From assembly GCF_020921035.1 (NCBI RefSeq), contig NC_063152.1, positions 31,247,903-31,311,902 on the forward strand: 64,000 nt of DNA. Reading direction: 5' to 3'. Shown in pieces: positions 1 to 9,995 of this stretch. The DNA comes from Rhodamnia argentea (taxonomy: Eukaryota > Streptophyta > Magnoliopsida > Myrtales > Myrtaceae). Every line of letters starts with the position of its first letter. The first letter of the stretch is position 1. Under the pieces are notes generated by a model. The model was not told where the DNA came from. It worked only from the letters and a program-made list of their open reading frames with translations, and did no database searches. The translations under genes were made by a program, and so were the position numbers.

Positions 1-1684
1 TCTATCCTATACACTTCATTCTTTGCATAGCCCACTTGAGCCCGCAAATTCATTTCTTAAACCCTTGTTGGTGATCATTTGCTCATTCCAAAGACGAAGA
101 TAGCATTTTCCCAAGGATTAGAATTGAAGATGGTCGGGTCAACAGAGAATTCCCGAATGGACTCATTTCTTGTATGCTAGATTTTTTATGTTTACATAAT
201 TTTTCTTTGTAAATGTTTATGTTTGTTGTAATTCCTGGTTCAAAATCATGGGATTGTAAAAAAAAAGGAGAGGCAAACTCAGCTTAAAGGAGAAGGGCCC
301 GCTCTCGAAAAAAAAAAAAAAAAAAAAAAAGCAAAATAAAGAGATGTCGAAGAGCTCTCAAAGAAAAAGGAAAAGAAATCTCTTCTCGAAAAAAAAGAAG
401 AAAAAAAGAAAAATGAGAGTCGGGAGTAAGAAAAGCAAAGGCTGATCTCATATGAAAATTTCAAGTATAGGAAAAGCAAAGTGCCTACCAAAAGTAAGGC
501 CAATGCACATTCATTTGTAAAGTACTTCTGAATTTTGAATGTACATTTTTGCATGTTAAGTTGTAAATTCCATGTACATATTTGCATTGTGTCTCTTGCA
601 AATCCTCGACAGACACTTGTTGTGAAGAAGACTCCCCAAGAAGTCAATTTGCAAAGTGCAATTTTCAGTAGAAAATTACCATCCCTCATTCAATGATGGA
701 ATTCTTTCTGAAGACATTTCCGTAAGACCATGATCGGTGACTAGTCGGCGACGATCACCAACGTCAAGCCCCTTCTAATTTAATTTCGAGCCAAAACGAG
801 CATTTTCGTTCCTCGGTCCCCAATCCTAGCCTACGTTATAACCCTCCAAAGTCTCTTCTGATTAGGGCACTTGAGTTAACGTAGAGTTAAATGATTTTAA
901 GCATCACTCGAAGAAGTTCGAGCAAGATTATTTCTCTCTCATTTTTGCAGGATTCTTGACTTGTAAATCCGGAGCAGATGATGAAGAAATTCATTTCAGC
1001 AGCCTTGACTCAACTAGAGTCCCCTTTGTAAAACCTTTGACCTAGCCCTCATTACGGTCCTAATCAAGACCTCCCGGATCGGCTCGGTCGTATCAATTGC
1101 GAGATTACTTGGATCCTTATCGAATGCGATGATGGAAAGATTGAGTGATTTCTCTTGAATCCTGCAGACAAGATAAATAGCTTTTCTCGAGAGTGAGAGA
1201 AAGCCCTTTCGGACTAAAGTCCCCCAATTCAGCTCACATTCGAGGTATTCGTAATGTGAGAACCTCTCTGGACAAAATTGGTAATGCAAACTTGACAGAA
1301 TGGTTATGCATGAACCATAGTATGAGTGATTGCATTATACTCATTGTTGAATATGTTTGTGTGTGTTACCTCCGACATTCTATGATAGGTAATACATTAC
1401 CGATGTTCGAGTTCCCTCCCGAGGTCTCGAAATTCATCCAAGGATTATTGAATGAGCAAGTTTTGCTGGCAAATGCCTACCAGGTACGATACGATGAATC
1501 GCTTCGTTCCTTGATTAATCGTTTGGAGAACCCGGGTAAGTTTTCCGAACCCCTTTTCAAATTAACAACTCTTCTCATGATAGTTGTTATGATTCAATTC
1601 GGGCAATATGCCCCTTTTGTACTTATCGATTCCATTCAATGGTGCTCCTATCAAATATTGTTCAATTCGGGCAATATGCCTCTT

Positions 1685-2300
1685 CCGTCAAGTCGTGTAG
1701 ACATATGCACTCGGCGATCTTGACATCTTATCAAATCATAACGACGTAGCTCTTATGGTTTCAATCTCGGGACGTGAAGACATATGCACCGGCGATCTTG
1801 ACATCTTATCAAATCATAACGACGTAACTCTTATGGTTTCAATCTCGGGACGTGAAGACATATGCACCGGCGATCTTGACATCTTATCAAATCATAACGA
1901 CGTAGCTCTTATGGTTTCAATCTCGGGACGTGAAGACATATGCACTTGGCGATCTTGACATCTCTTCAAATCATAACGACGTAGCTCTTATGATTTCAGT
2001 ATCGAATCACGAAGACGTATGCACCGGTGATCTTGACCTTTAGTCGGCTCATAATGACATAGCTCTTATGATTTTCGGCTCCTTTATCAAATCATGAAGA
2101 CATAAGCACCCATATTTTTGATCCAAACCAAATCATAACGACGTAGCTCTTATGATTTTGGTTCCCCCTTTATCGAATCGTGAAGACATATGCACTGGCG
2201 ATTTTGACATTTAATCAACTCACAACGACGTAGCTCTTGTGAACTTGATCCCACTTCTTTCGACTCACAACGACGTAGCTCTTGTGATCTCAAACGACAC
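1685..2300 (+). repeat. 78-bp tandem repeat array in the retroelement 3' untranslated region
   Basis: Three near-perfect units repeat at 78-79 bp, marked by TTGACATCTTATCAAATC at about 1720, 1798 and 1876 and a diverged copy at 1955. Each unit carries the landmarks AACGACGTAGCTCTTATG and GTGAAGACATATGCAC. Beyond 1990 the copies degenerate and change spacing, but ACGTAGCTCTT is still seen near 2150, 2230 and 2272. Short frames that run through the array are artefacts of the repeat period (78 = 26 codons) and are not genes. Confidence 0.85.
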
Positions 2301-2646
2301 ACATATCTTGCGCTGTCTTGCATTAGGGAGAAGTCTCGATAACAGTATAGGCCAAATACCTTAAAATCCTTGCATCCGCAAAAAGAAACTTGGAAATTAA
2401 GAGAACCATTAGCTTACGAGAAATTTGGTAAAACAGGTATTCTTGTATGCGATCCATGTGCGAGTTTCTCTAACATGAAAAAGGGAAATTATGACACGTG
2501 TTATTTACAGTCTTGCATATCATGCATCACTTCATTACATAAAAAATGGGATTAAAACTCCCGCCAAAAAGTTCATCCATAATTTGCACCGTCAAAATTT
2601 AGGATTCAATTTTGTCTTTGAGCGGAACCTCTACGAGCCTCCACTC

Positions 2647-2659
2647 AAAGAGGGGCAGC
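2647..2659 (+). other. Polypurine tract preceding 3' LTR
   Basis: AAAGAGGGGCAGC sits immediately before the TG that opens the LTR. This is the expected position and composition of the primer for plus-strand DNA synthesis in an LTR retrotransposon. Confidence 0.65.
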
Positions 2660-4105
2660 TGTTGACGCCTAAATTTTGATTAATCTATTTTTTGCATAAA
2701 AATTATAAAAAATCATCTCACATATTTATTTTTAGCGTACATTGCATTGGCATATAATCGGGCAAGCGGAACACTTAATTTAGCATGCGTCTAGACTAGG
2801 CACGGGATGGAAAAATACACCGAGAAGATTTGAAACTTCAAGGACTGTATTGCAAATACTTAAAATTTCGGGGACCTGTATTGCAAATACTTGGAACTTC
2901 GTGGACTCGTATTGCAAATACCAAAAGAAGATGAAGAAGGGAAGATGATGAAGGGAAGATAATGAAAAGAAGATGAAGAAGGGAAGATGATGAAGGGAAG
3001 ATAATGAAGGGAAGATGAAAATGGAAGGTGAAGAAATGAAGATGAAGAAGGGAAGATGAAAATGGAAGGTGAAGAAATGAAGATGAAGAAGAGAAGATGA
3101 AGATGGAAGGTGAAGAAATGAAGGTGAAGAATGAAGGATGAAGAACTTTGCCTATAAAAAAGAGAGCTCTTGAGAAGAGTTTTAGAAGGGGGAAGTGGAA
3201 GAGAATTGAGAGAGAGAGTAGAAGAGAATTGAGAGAGTTTTTGAGTGGAAGAGAATTGAGAGAGTTTTGAGAGAGTTTTTGAGAGGAATTTTTAGAGAGG
3301 AAAAAGAGAGTTCTTGAGAAAAATTAGAAGAGAAAATTCGAGAGTGAAGAAAAGAGTTTTAGTCGAGCATCATCTTCGACGAGTCCCGACACATATTTCA
3401 CCTCTCGCCACCCAACAACGCCATTACTTGCCATTTTCGACGACAGCCGCGTTCTTCCAGCTCCGAGATCTTGAAGGGAACTATAACGTGTATGTGAGTA
3501 AGATTTTGTGTAATAGAAGGTAATCCTTTCCATCTCGATCTACAAAAATGTAATCGTTTGGTTTGAACATTTGTTTGTTTATTTTAGACATGCCACGTGT
3601 TCCAAAATTTAGCATTATTACGTGTTAATTTATTTTTGTAAATACTCGTGATTGGCTGCGTTTTCTTTCTTTCTAAATTATCCATTGTGTATATCGCACA
3701 AAGTTCCATGTTTTACATTCCCATAAAAAAGAAGAAAAAACCAAAAAAATTGCATCTTTGAATTTCAAGTAAAATCCATCAAAATTGCCAAATCAAATAT
3801 TTTTCATGAAAATGGTACCGAAAGGGCGTTAGAGAAATCTGACGTAACCAAATCCCCGAATTCAAAATCTCTGGTTCGCGGAAATAAGATAGTTTTCTCC
3901 CGCTATTTTATTTAGGTTTCTAATCAACCTACCGAAAATGATTAGTGGCGACTCCAAATTCAAAACACATTGCATGTTAATTATTTGAACCTTAAGTTGC
4001 GATTTGGTATGGACTTGGGAGAGTTCGAGTTAGGTTAGTTAATTAATTAACCTGATAATCCATTAGCCCGAAAATTAACTCGTTTATTTTTTGAAGGTCG
4101 CGACA
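2660..4105 (+). mobile_element. 3' LTR of a gypsy-type retrotransposon (about 1.45 kb)
   Basis: The segment begins TGTTGACGCC right after the polypurine tract and ends GGTCGCGACA, giving TG...CA termini with a weakly matching inverted repeat. It is followed by GTATG, a possible target-site duplicate whose partner lies off the window. The middle (2930-3340) is a purine-rich run of degenerate GAAGATGA/GAAGGGAAGAT repeats, followed by a TATA-like box (3152-3159) and a GAGAG-rich leader that would be the start of the R region. The 5' LTR is not in the window, so the borders rest on these landmarks alone. Confidence 0.6.
3152..3159 (+). promoter_or_regulatory. TATA box within the LTR (U3/R)
   Basis: CTATAAAAAAGAGAG lies just downstream of the purine-rich block and upstream of the GAGAG leader, where the retroelement transcript would start. 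Confidence 0.45.
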
Positions 4106-4636
4106 GTATGTAACAACCACAGCCATTAAGAAAGATTAAACGACTCCAGTTTGACGTCAGAACTTGGACTAGCTGTCTCCGATTCGTCCGATGTCCGCCA
4201 ATTGGCTCGGTGACAGACAAATCGGTGTTGCAGGACTATGAAAAGAGGAAGAGAAGAAGAGCCACTCGAACAAGGAAGCATCAAACTGTTAACCGACTGA
4301 ACATTGCACAAGGAGATACAGCAAACATGAACTGAATGGTTGTACAAATGGTGGTTGAGGCAAATGATATTAGGAGCGTTCTAGTTTCAGCGGCAAAGAG
4401 AGACTCCCGAAACAAACAAACGTCGAAAGAACAGCAATCTACATTGACAATTACCACAATCTAATGCCATAACTCGAAACCCTCTCCAGCGCCATCTCCT
4501 AGCCTTCATCTATAAATTTTACTAGTACTACTACCACGCTCTAGAGCAGCGATGTCAGCTTAAGAGTCAAAAGGCTTCCGAGATCTGTCGCTAGCAGTGC
4601 TACAACTATCTGGAGAAGCCCCGTGCACAGCCGCAG
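4106..4636. other. Intergenic / 3' flank of SMO1
   Basis: This is the stretch between the retroelement LTR and the SMO1 stop codon. It should contain the 3' UTR of the minus-strand SMO1 gene. No other gene-like signal is seen. Confidence 0.5.
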
Positions 4637-7600
4637 CTAATCATTCTTCACTTCGTCACAAGAGGGATCACTTTTTCCTCCACTTAGCCCAGTGCCAGTG
4701 CCTCCATTCATGCCTTTCAACTGAAGATTGAAAAAGACCAGATAACTAGATGAAAGAGCAAATAAAGTGGGCAGATAATCATAAAAACCCCCAACTTGTA
4801 AGGAACGGGAAAAGGTTCGAGTTGACTAGGGAGTGGTTAAGTGAGACGTGAGTTCCTGTGAAAAGATCGATGCTATTCAAAACAAGAATATGCATTCATG
4901 GACTTCAAGAATGTCGCATGGTGTTAGCTATAAACTTTGGTGATTTCTTACATCTTCCTTTTGGTTTAAGAATCGAGGTTGTTAATAGTACAAACCGAGA
5001 TTATAGGACCTTACCTTACCAAGAACCTTCTTATGATACTGATAGCCCTGGCAGAAAGAGCAAAATTAGTTTGTGATATTCAAACAAATGGAACATCAAA
5101 AATTTGTAGAGCACTGATAAAAGGTATGCTCACCTTGTCAGTTCCATAGATGAAGTCGCAATAAGTAAAGACAGATGCAAAGTTGCTCTGGCTTTGTCCT
5201 CCGACATAATGATGGTAATCATGGTACTCTGCACCTCCATAAAATGGAATGTACTTGGTTGGAGTCCATGGTAAGTCATATCTGCACGGAAAGAGCAATT
5301 CACACCACAAGGATCACCCACTAAAACGAAAATGAGAGGTTTGATCACGGTTATGCATCTAGAAAGCATTACACTAAAGAGAAAATTTCACTTGGGATCT
5401 CTTGGAAACAAGCAGAGCATCAGCACACAAAGGAAAATTTGTTAATCTATCCGCATGGCAGACAAAGAGTATCCAAAATTGGTGACAACTTCACTGCACA
5501 ACAAATTTATATGGTACAAGAAGCTGCTTTCAGATCATTCCTGAGATTTGCAAGTGCACTGACGGTGCTAATTAAGGGGGCCAATTCTGGTCATCAGCGA
5601 AGTTGCTTGGCTTGACCTGTCAGACATGATTTTATTCTATCCTGTGAATACACGACAAAAGGAAAAAACTGAAAATAAAGATCTAATCTTTTGGAGATGT
5701 GTCCATATCTAGATGCAGATTTTGGCAGGCTTCAAATCAATAGAGAAATTTGGACGTCATCAACAGACAAGGGTATCTGGAAGTTATGTGCAGTTCCAGT
5801 CTGACTGGGCTTACAAAGTATTCAGGGGAAAGAAGAGTTCAGTCACAAGAGTTGCAGGATTCTTAATGATATCTCGGATGAGAAACATTAAGGATCGATG
5901 TGATAGTTGAAATCCCTAGACTCCAGAACAGAACCGCAAGTATCAAGTGGCTTTTCATTCACTTGCTTCAGGGTAAAATGTCCAATGTCAGCTATCGTAA
6001 ATTCCAGCCCAAACATGAAGTCTGATGATGATCACAAGGCGACAACCTAAAAGTGCATATTGAAATATCTACACTTTTTTCCAGGCGACGCATGAGGCAG
6101 CAAATACTTCGAGAATCATATCTTAATATCACATGCTTAAAATTTGAAACTTCAGAAAGCTGTTCTTACAATCTACCATGAAGGTCGCCATACTTCGAAG
6201 CTCCTTCAAGTTAGTCATTCTGTAAATCCAACTTCAGAATCCTCACAGCTCTCCCTTTTTCACCAACTAATAGTGGCCCCTTAGACTATTTGTACGTGCT
6301 CGAAAAGTTCCAAACAGATGAATAGCAGCAAATATTCCTTGGATACCGAAAGAGTATTAAACCCTGTCTTGGTTGTGCTTTTTCTCATTTTTACCATCAA
6401 TTCGTGCAGTTTGTAATCAAATTTTAGAATAAGCAAGCCAACAACAGTTCTGAGAGATATGACTCCCAAGTTAAGGTCGTGAAGATATGATATATAATTC
6501 AGCAAATCATGCTTGGCAAGAATTTGAGAAGCTATGAAGTGAAAGACATGCAGCCCCCAAACCCCCTGTCATGATTTTAAAAGGCAAAATAAACTAATGA
6601 AACAGCAATACTCCATCTCCAGCCTGACGAAAACTATTGCAACACGTGTCAGGAATCTTCCCTTTAACAAAGAGCAACACACATACATACCTAGACACCC
6701 ACATGTAGGTTAGATGCTTGTACACTTGTTTCATAATATACTCACATAAAACCAAGGAAACCCGGTCTTTATGCTTGTTTGCATCCAGGAAAGGTGATAA
6801 AAAGTACAATTAAGTGCAGAGATCCTACAAAATCTGTACTTTACATGTAATGGCTCCAACCTCAGTCATAAATAAATCAGCCACCATGATAGCATCATTT
6901 TGTCACTACCAACTTAAAAAAGGAAGTGCTCAGCCAAAACAGACAATTAGAAAAGAAAAGCAAGCGACTAAAGGTGAAAAGCATGAAGGTTAAAGCAAAT
7001 ATAGTAGATTATTGAGCATGCGTACCCGCTGTGAGTCTCAATGGCCTCTATCTGCCGTAAAGCTATCCACAGCCAAAAGGTGACCATGTGGCCAGGAGCC
7101 AAAGCCGGCCCGAGAAAAGATGGGATTCCGAGGATCAGAACCTCCGCCCAGTGAGCATAAGGCGCAGCATAGCCGATGGGAGCCGCGAATTCGTGGTGAA
7201 CGGAATGGATCTTCTCGTATCCCCATTTGCTGTGCAGGAACCTGTGGATCCAGTAATTCGTATAATCCTCCACGAGGAAATACACCACCAACTGTGACAC
7301 AATCTCCCATCTCGAGGGCAATGGCAATCCTGTCCGAATGCCAATCATCTGTAAAATTAAGGAAAAGCCCTTAAGTTTTAACTCAAGTGGTTTCAGAAAG
7401 AGGGTTCATACCACCAAAAAGCAAGACATTACAGTGCAACATCATTCAGACTCTCCACAAAACAAGCTGAAGAGAAGAGATGGTGAATGGAACCATCCAA
7501 CCCTGAATGGCACAGTCCAACCATATGCACAATGATTGACACAAATTGCTCGGACAAACACAAACATAATGCGATGGGAACGCAGTCAATCAGAAACAGA

Positions 7601-8134
7601 GAAAAACTCAAGCACGTTGTGACCTGTTTTGTTGAAATTTCTGTAGCATCGCTTGGTATTCATCATTCAAAAGAGCTAAAATGCTAAATCGACGCGACAC
7701 GGGTCGCCGCTCCTATCAACCAAAACAGCGTCAAAACATTGGAGGCGACGCCGAAACGCTAAACATCAACACAACCATCCTCAAAAACAACAGAAAGTCT
7801 CTACCTTGACGGAAGGATAGGAGACGAGTTGCAAGGGGCCGACGACGAGGAAGAACATGCGATTGACGTCCTTGTAACACTTCCACATCTCGGCGAGCGA
7901 GAGCCTGACCTTGGGCTGGATCTTGTACTGGTCAAGGCCGAGGGAGCGCGTGAGCTCCGCGAAGGCCAGGGGGATCGGGACGAGGTTGAAGACGAGGAAG
8001 AGGAAGAGAATGTTGTGGCAGTAGAGGAAATAGTCCGACTTCGCCGCCGAGTACCTGAACCACAGCGTCTCCGCCAGCGTCAGGCCCCGGCCGACGGCGG
8101 ACTCCGCCTCCTCGATCGTCGCGTACGGCAGCAT
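4637..8134 (-). CDS. SMO1: Sterol C4-methyl oxidase, SMO1 type (4,4-dimethylsterol 4-alpha-methyl oxidase)
   Basis: Removes the first C4 methyl group in plant sterol synthesis (substrate 24-methylenecycloartanol in this family) at the ER membrane. Five exons splice in frame: 8134-7805, 7348-7026, 5281-5134, 5047-5015 and 4720-4637. Exon 4 is only 33 nt. The protein is 305 aa, close to Arabidopsis SMO1-1 (298 aa). It keeps the three di-iron histidine boxes of the fatty acid hydroxylase superfamily: HRFLH (about 145-149), HSVHH (158-162) and HDYHH (238-242). The N-terminus MLPYATIEEAESAVGRGLTL and the SYPSVK/MIGIR exon junction match SMO1 rather than SMO2 proteins. Hydrophobic helices occur at about 35-55 and 85-105, with more before the first histidine box. 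The tail is Gly/Ser/Lys-rich and lacks a clear KKXX signal. The 1.7-kb intron between exons 2 and 3 holds nothing recognised. The model is complete and undisturbed. Confidence 0.95.
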
Positions 8135-8236
8135 TGGTCGCCGGTGGCGTGGGCTAGAGGAGAGCGAGAGCGACTGTGCTTTAGAATATGCAGTGAAGTG
8201 AAGTCGAAATTGATGAGAGTGACAGGTTTCCCCAGA

Positions 8237-8244
8237 TTTTTATA
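8237..8244 (-). promoter_or_regulatory. TATA box of SMO1
   Basis: On the minus strand CTATAAAAATC lies about 105 nt upstream of the SMO1 ATG, a normal distance for a short 5' leader. The leader between them is TC-rich. Confidence 0.6.
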
Positions 8245-8279
8245 GACTCTGGTTCGTATTTCCCGCAATGGAATTGGAA

Positions 8280-8960
8280 TCCACTAGTAAATTATTAACA
8301 TCTCAAAAAAAAAAATATTGTTTTCTGATGTTAGAAAACCACGCTCCGACGAAAAATGAGTAATTTGAAAAACGTTTTTCTCAAACACAAGCCTAAAAAA
8401 CTCCATGAATTGTCGGGCTTTTCGATACCCGTTTTCGTTAAAATAGTGTCGACACCAAAAAAAATGTCCGAGTCCCGGCTCGAGCTCAAAGAGGCATAGC
8501 AAGACATGGCAACAGTAAAATTCGCCAAGTGCTTAGAGCTCTTAGTCGTTAAGAATAGACGGTCGACAAGATGACTAAGTCCTAAGACGTGAGTGCTGAT
8601 GAATGAAGTTCAGTTTGATTGACAAGAAAACATGAATCTCCGGCGAACCAGCTTCTTATATTAATTAAAAAAAATGCCATATCGGATTTACGGCTAAGCA
8701 TATTGGAGTTGATACTTAAATGGTCGTTTTAAAAAAAAAATGGCACTTAGATGATCCAGCGAAAACTTTTGGAACGAAAGTGTATCGTATAAAACTTTTG
8801 ACACTTTTAGTGTACTTCTCTCTAAAAAGTCATTAAAAAAAAATTGAAACTTTTATAAATTGTTTGATGAACACCTACACCGCTTCATTAATTTTCAAAA
8901 AACTATCTCGCCTAAATTTAGATAACGTTCCGACAAAAAAAAAAATTAGATAACGTGATT
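8280..8960. repeat. Decayed dispersed repeats (two families)
   Basis: 8330-8400 contains GAAAAATGAGTAATTTGAAA, which recurs near 45935-45960 (AATGAAAAATGAGTTATTTG). 8655-8830 (GGATTTACGGCTAAGCATAT, then AATGGCACTTAGATGATCC and CTTTTAGTGTACTTCTC) recurs in related form at 47590-47775. Both look like old short transposons. No gene is seen. Confidence 0.55.
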
Positions 8961-8994
8961 TAAATATATATTAGCACGAAAAAGTCACAGCAAG

Positions 8995-9690
8995 TCCAAT
9001 TACAGTCATTTCAATTTGGCCAATTTGATCCTAAACATTCTGATGATTTACCAATTCAATCCTTACATTTTAATTGTGTCAATTTAGTCTCAAATATTTT
9101 TTAAATTTGCCAATTTAGATCTAAACCTTTTAACGATTTGCCTAGTCTTTCCAATCAATTTTGGACAAAAATCGATGATGCGGTGATCTAGCAAACGCTG
9201 ACCACCCTATGTGGCATGGCGATGCCGACATGGACAATTCTTGTAATTTTTATATTTTTTCTTATTTTTTCCTCTTTACCTTTTTATTTTTATTTTTCTT
9301 GTCTTTTATCTTTCTTTTTCTTTTTCATTTTTCCCTCCACTAACCACTAGCGACGGCCTCGACACCCTTGCTAGCCTCTAGCGATGACCTCCATTACCCA
9401 TGGCCGGTTTAAGGGAAAAATAAAAAAGAGAAAGAAAATGAGAAAAAGAAATGAAAGAAACAAAGAAGAAAAAAATCGTAAAATTAAAAAATGCAAAAAT
9501 TATCCATGTTAGTGCTCATTGTGGCACACCCGACCGGCATTGAATAGACCGTCACGTAAGTAATTTTCAATCAAAATTAGCCCAAAAGACTAAATTGGCA
9601 AATCATTGAAAGATTTATGACTAAATTGATCAAATTAAATGATTTAGCACTAAACTGGCTTAAGTGCAATAAATATAAGGTTTTTTTGGT
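8995..9690. mobile_element. Foldback element with long imperfect terminal inverted repeats
   Basis: The left arm (about 9000-9250, with GTGTCAATTTAGTCTCAAAT and TTTGCCAATTTAGATCTAA) is matched in reverse complement by the right arm (about 9480-9690, carrying AGACTAAATTGGCAAATCAT and ATGACTAAATTGATC). Similarity continues inward to ACATGGACAATTCTTG against ACATGGATAATTTTTG. The centre is a pyrimidine-rich then purine-rich stretch with a GC-richer core. No transposase is present, so this is non-autonomous; Mutator-like or another TIR class cannot be decided. Confidence 0.6.
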
Positions 9691-9789
9691 AACTTCTCCA
9701 CTGGAATGAGTTATGGATGGGAATTGATCTCGAAGGACCATAAAAATGTCCCCGAACGATGGGGATGAGTTCTTTAACAATTCCTAAAC

Positions 9790-9995
9790 ATAAGTTTATT
9801 AAAAATTTAAAACTTATCATGAAAGTGCAATTGAGTCATAAACCACTGAGTCCTAAAACTTGTCGCAAATGGGTAATTGAATCATAAAACTTTTAAAAAG
9901 TGCAAACATGTACTAAAACTTATCAAATTGATCTAATCAAATCCTTCCGTTAATTGCAATTTTTTAAAGTTTTAAGACTCGATTGTACGTCCATG
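9790..9995 (+). repeat. Relic of the 'AAAACTTATCA...GTGCAATTGAGTC' TIR family
   Basis: The stretch AACTTATCATGAAAGTGCAA and TTATCAAATTGATCTAATCA, ending in CCTTCCGTTAATTG, closely resembles the left arm of the element at 48745-50580. Only one arm is seen here. Confidence 0.55.

Larger units (their letters stand above)
1..2659 (+). mobile_element. 3' internal region of a Ty3/gypsy (Tat-lineage-like) LTR retrotransposon
   Basis: This stretch ends in a polypurine tract directly followed by a sequence that starts TGTTGACGCC and behaves as a 3' LTR, so it should be the tail of an element whose 5' part lies left of the window. No gag, protease, RT or integrase motif can be read here; the open frames are short and unrecognised. 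It contains a long A-run (about 309-330), a purine-rich strand bias and a block of 78-bp tandem repeats (1680-2300). A long non-coding 3' region with tandem repeats between pol and the 3' LTR is typical of plant Tat/Ogre elements. Lineage assignment is inference, because no coding domain is visible. Confidence 0.6.

Noticed and set aside
1193..1723. 176-codon plus-strand frame in the retroelement tail
   Set aside because: No gag, pol or host-gene motif is visible and it runs into the tandem repeat array. Treated as part of the non-coding 3' region.
1755..1958. Repetitive frame with a 26-residue period
   Set aside because: It is the 78-bp tandem repeat read in frame (78 = 26 x 3), not a repeat protein.
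1680..2300. Possible CRISPR array
   Set aside because: The 78-bp units are repeated whole, without unique spacers, and the window is a plant nuclear genome with introns.
7829..8245. 138-codon plus-strand frame
   Set aside because: Antisense shadow of SMO1 exon 1; Glu/Arg/Leu-rich with no family resemblance.
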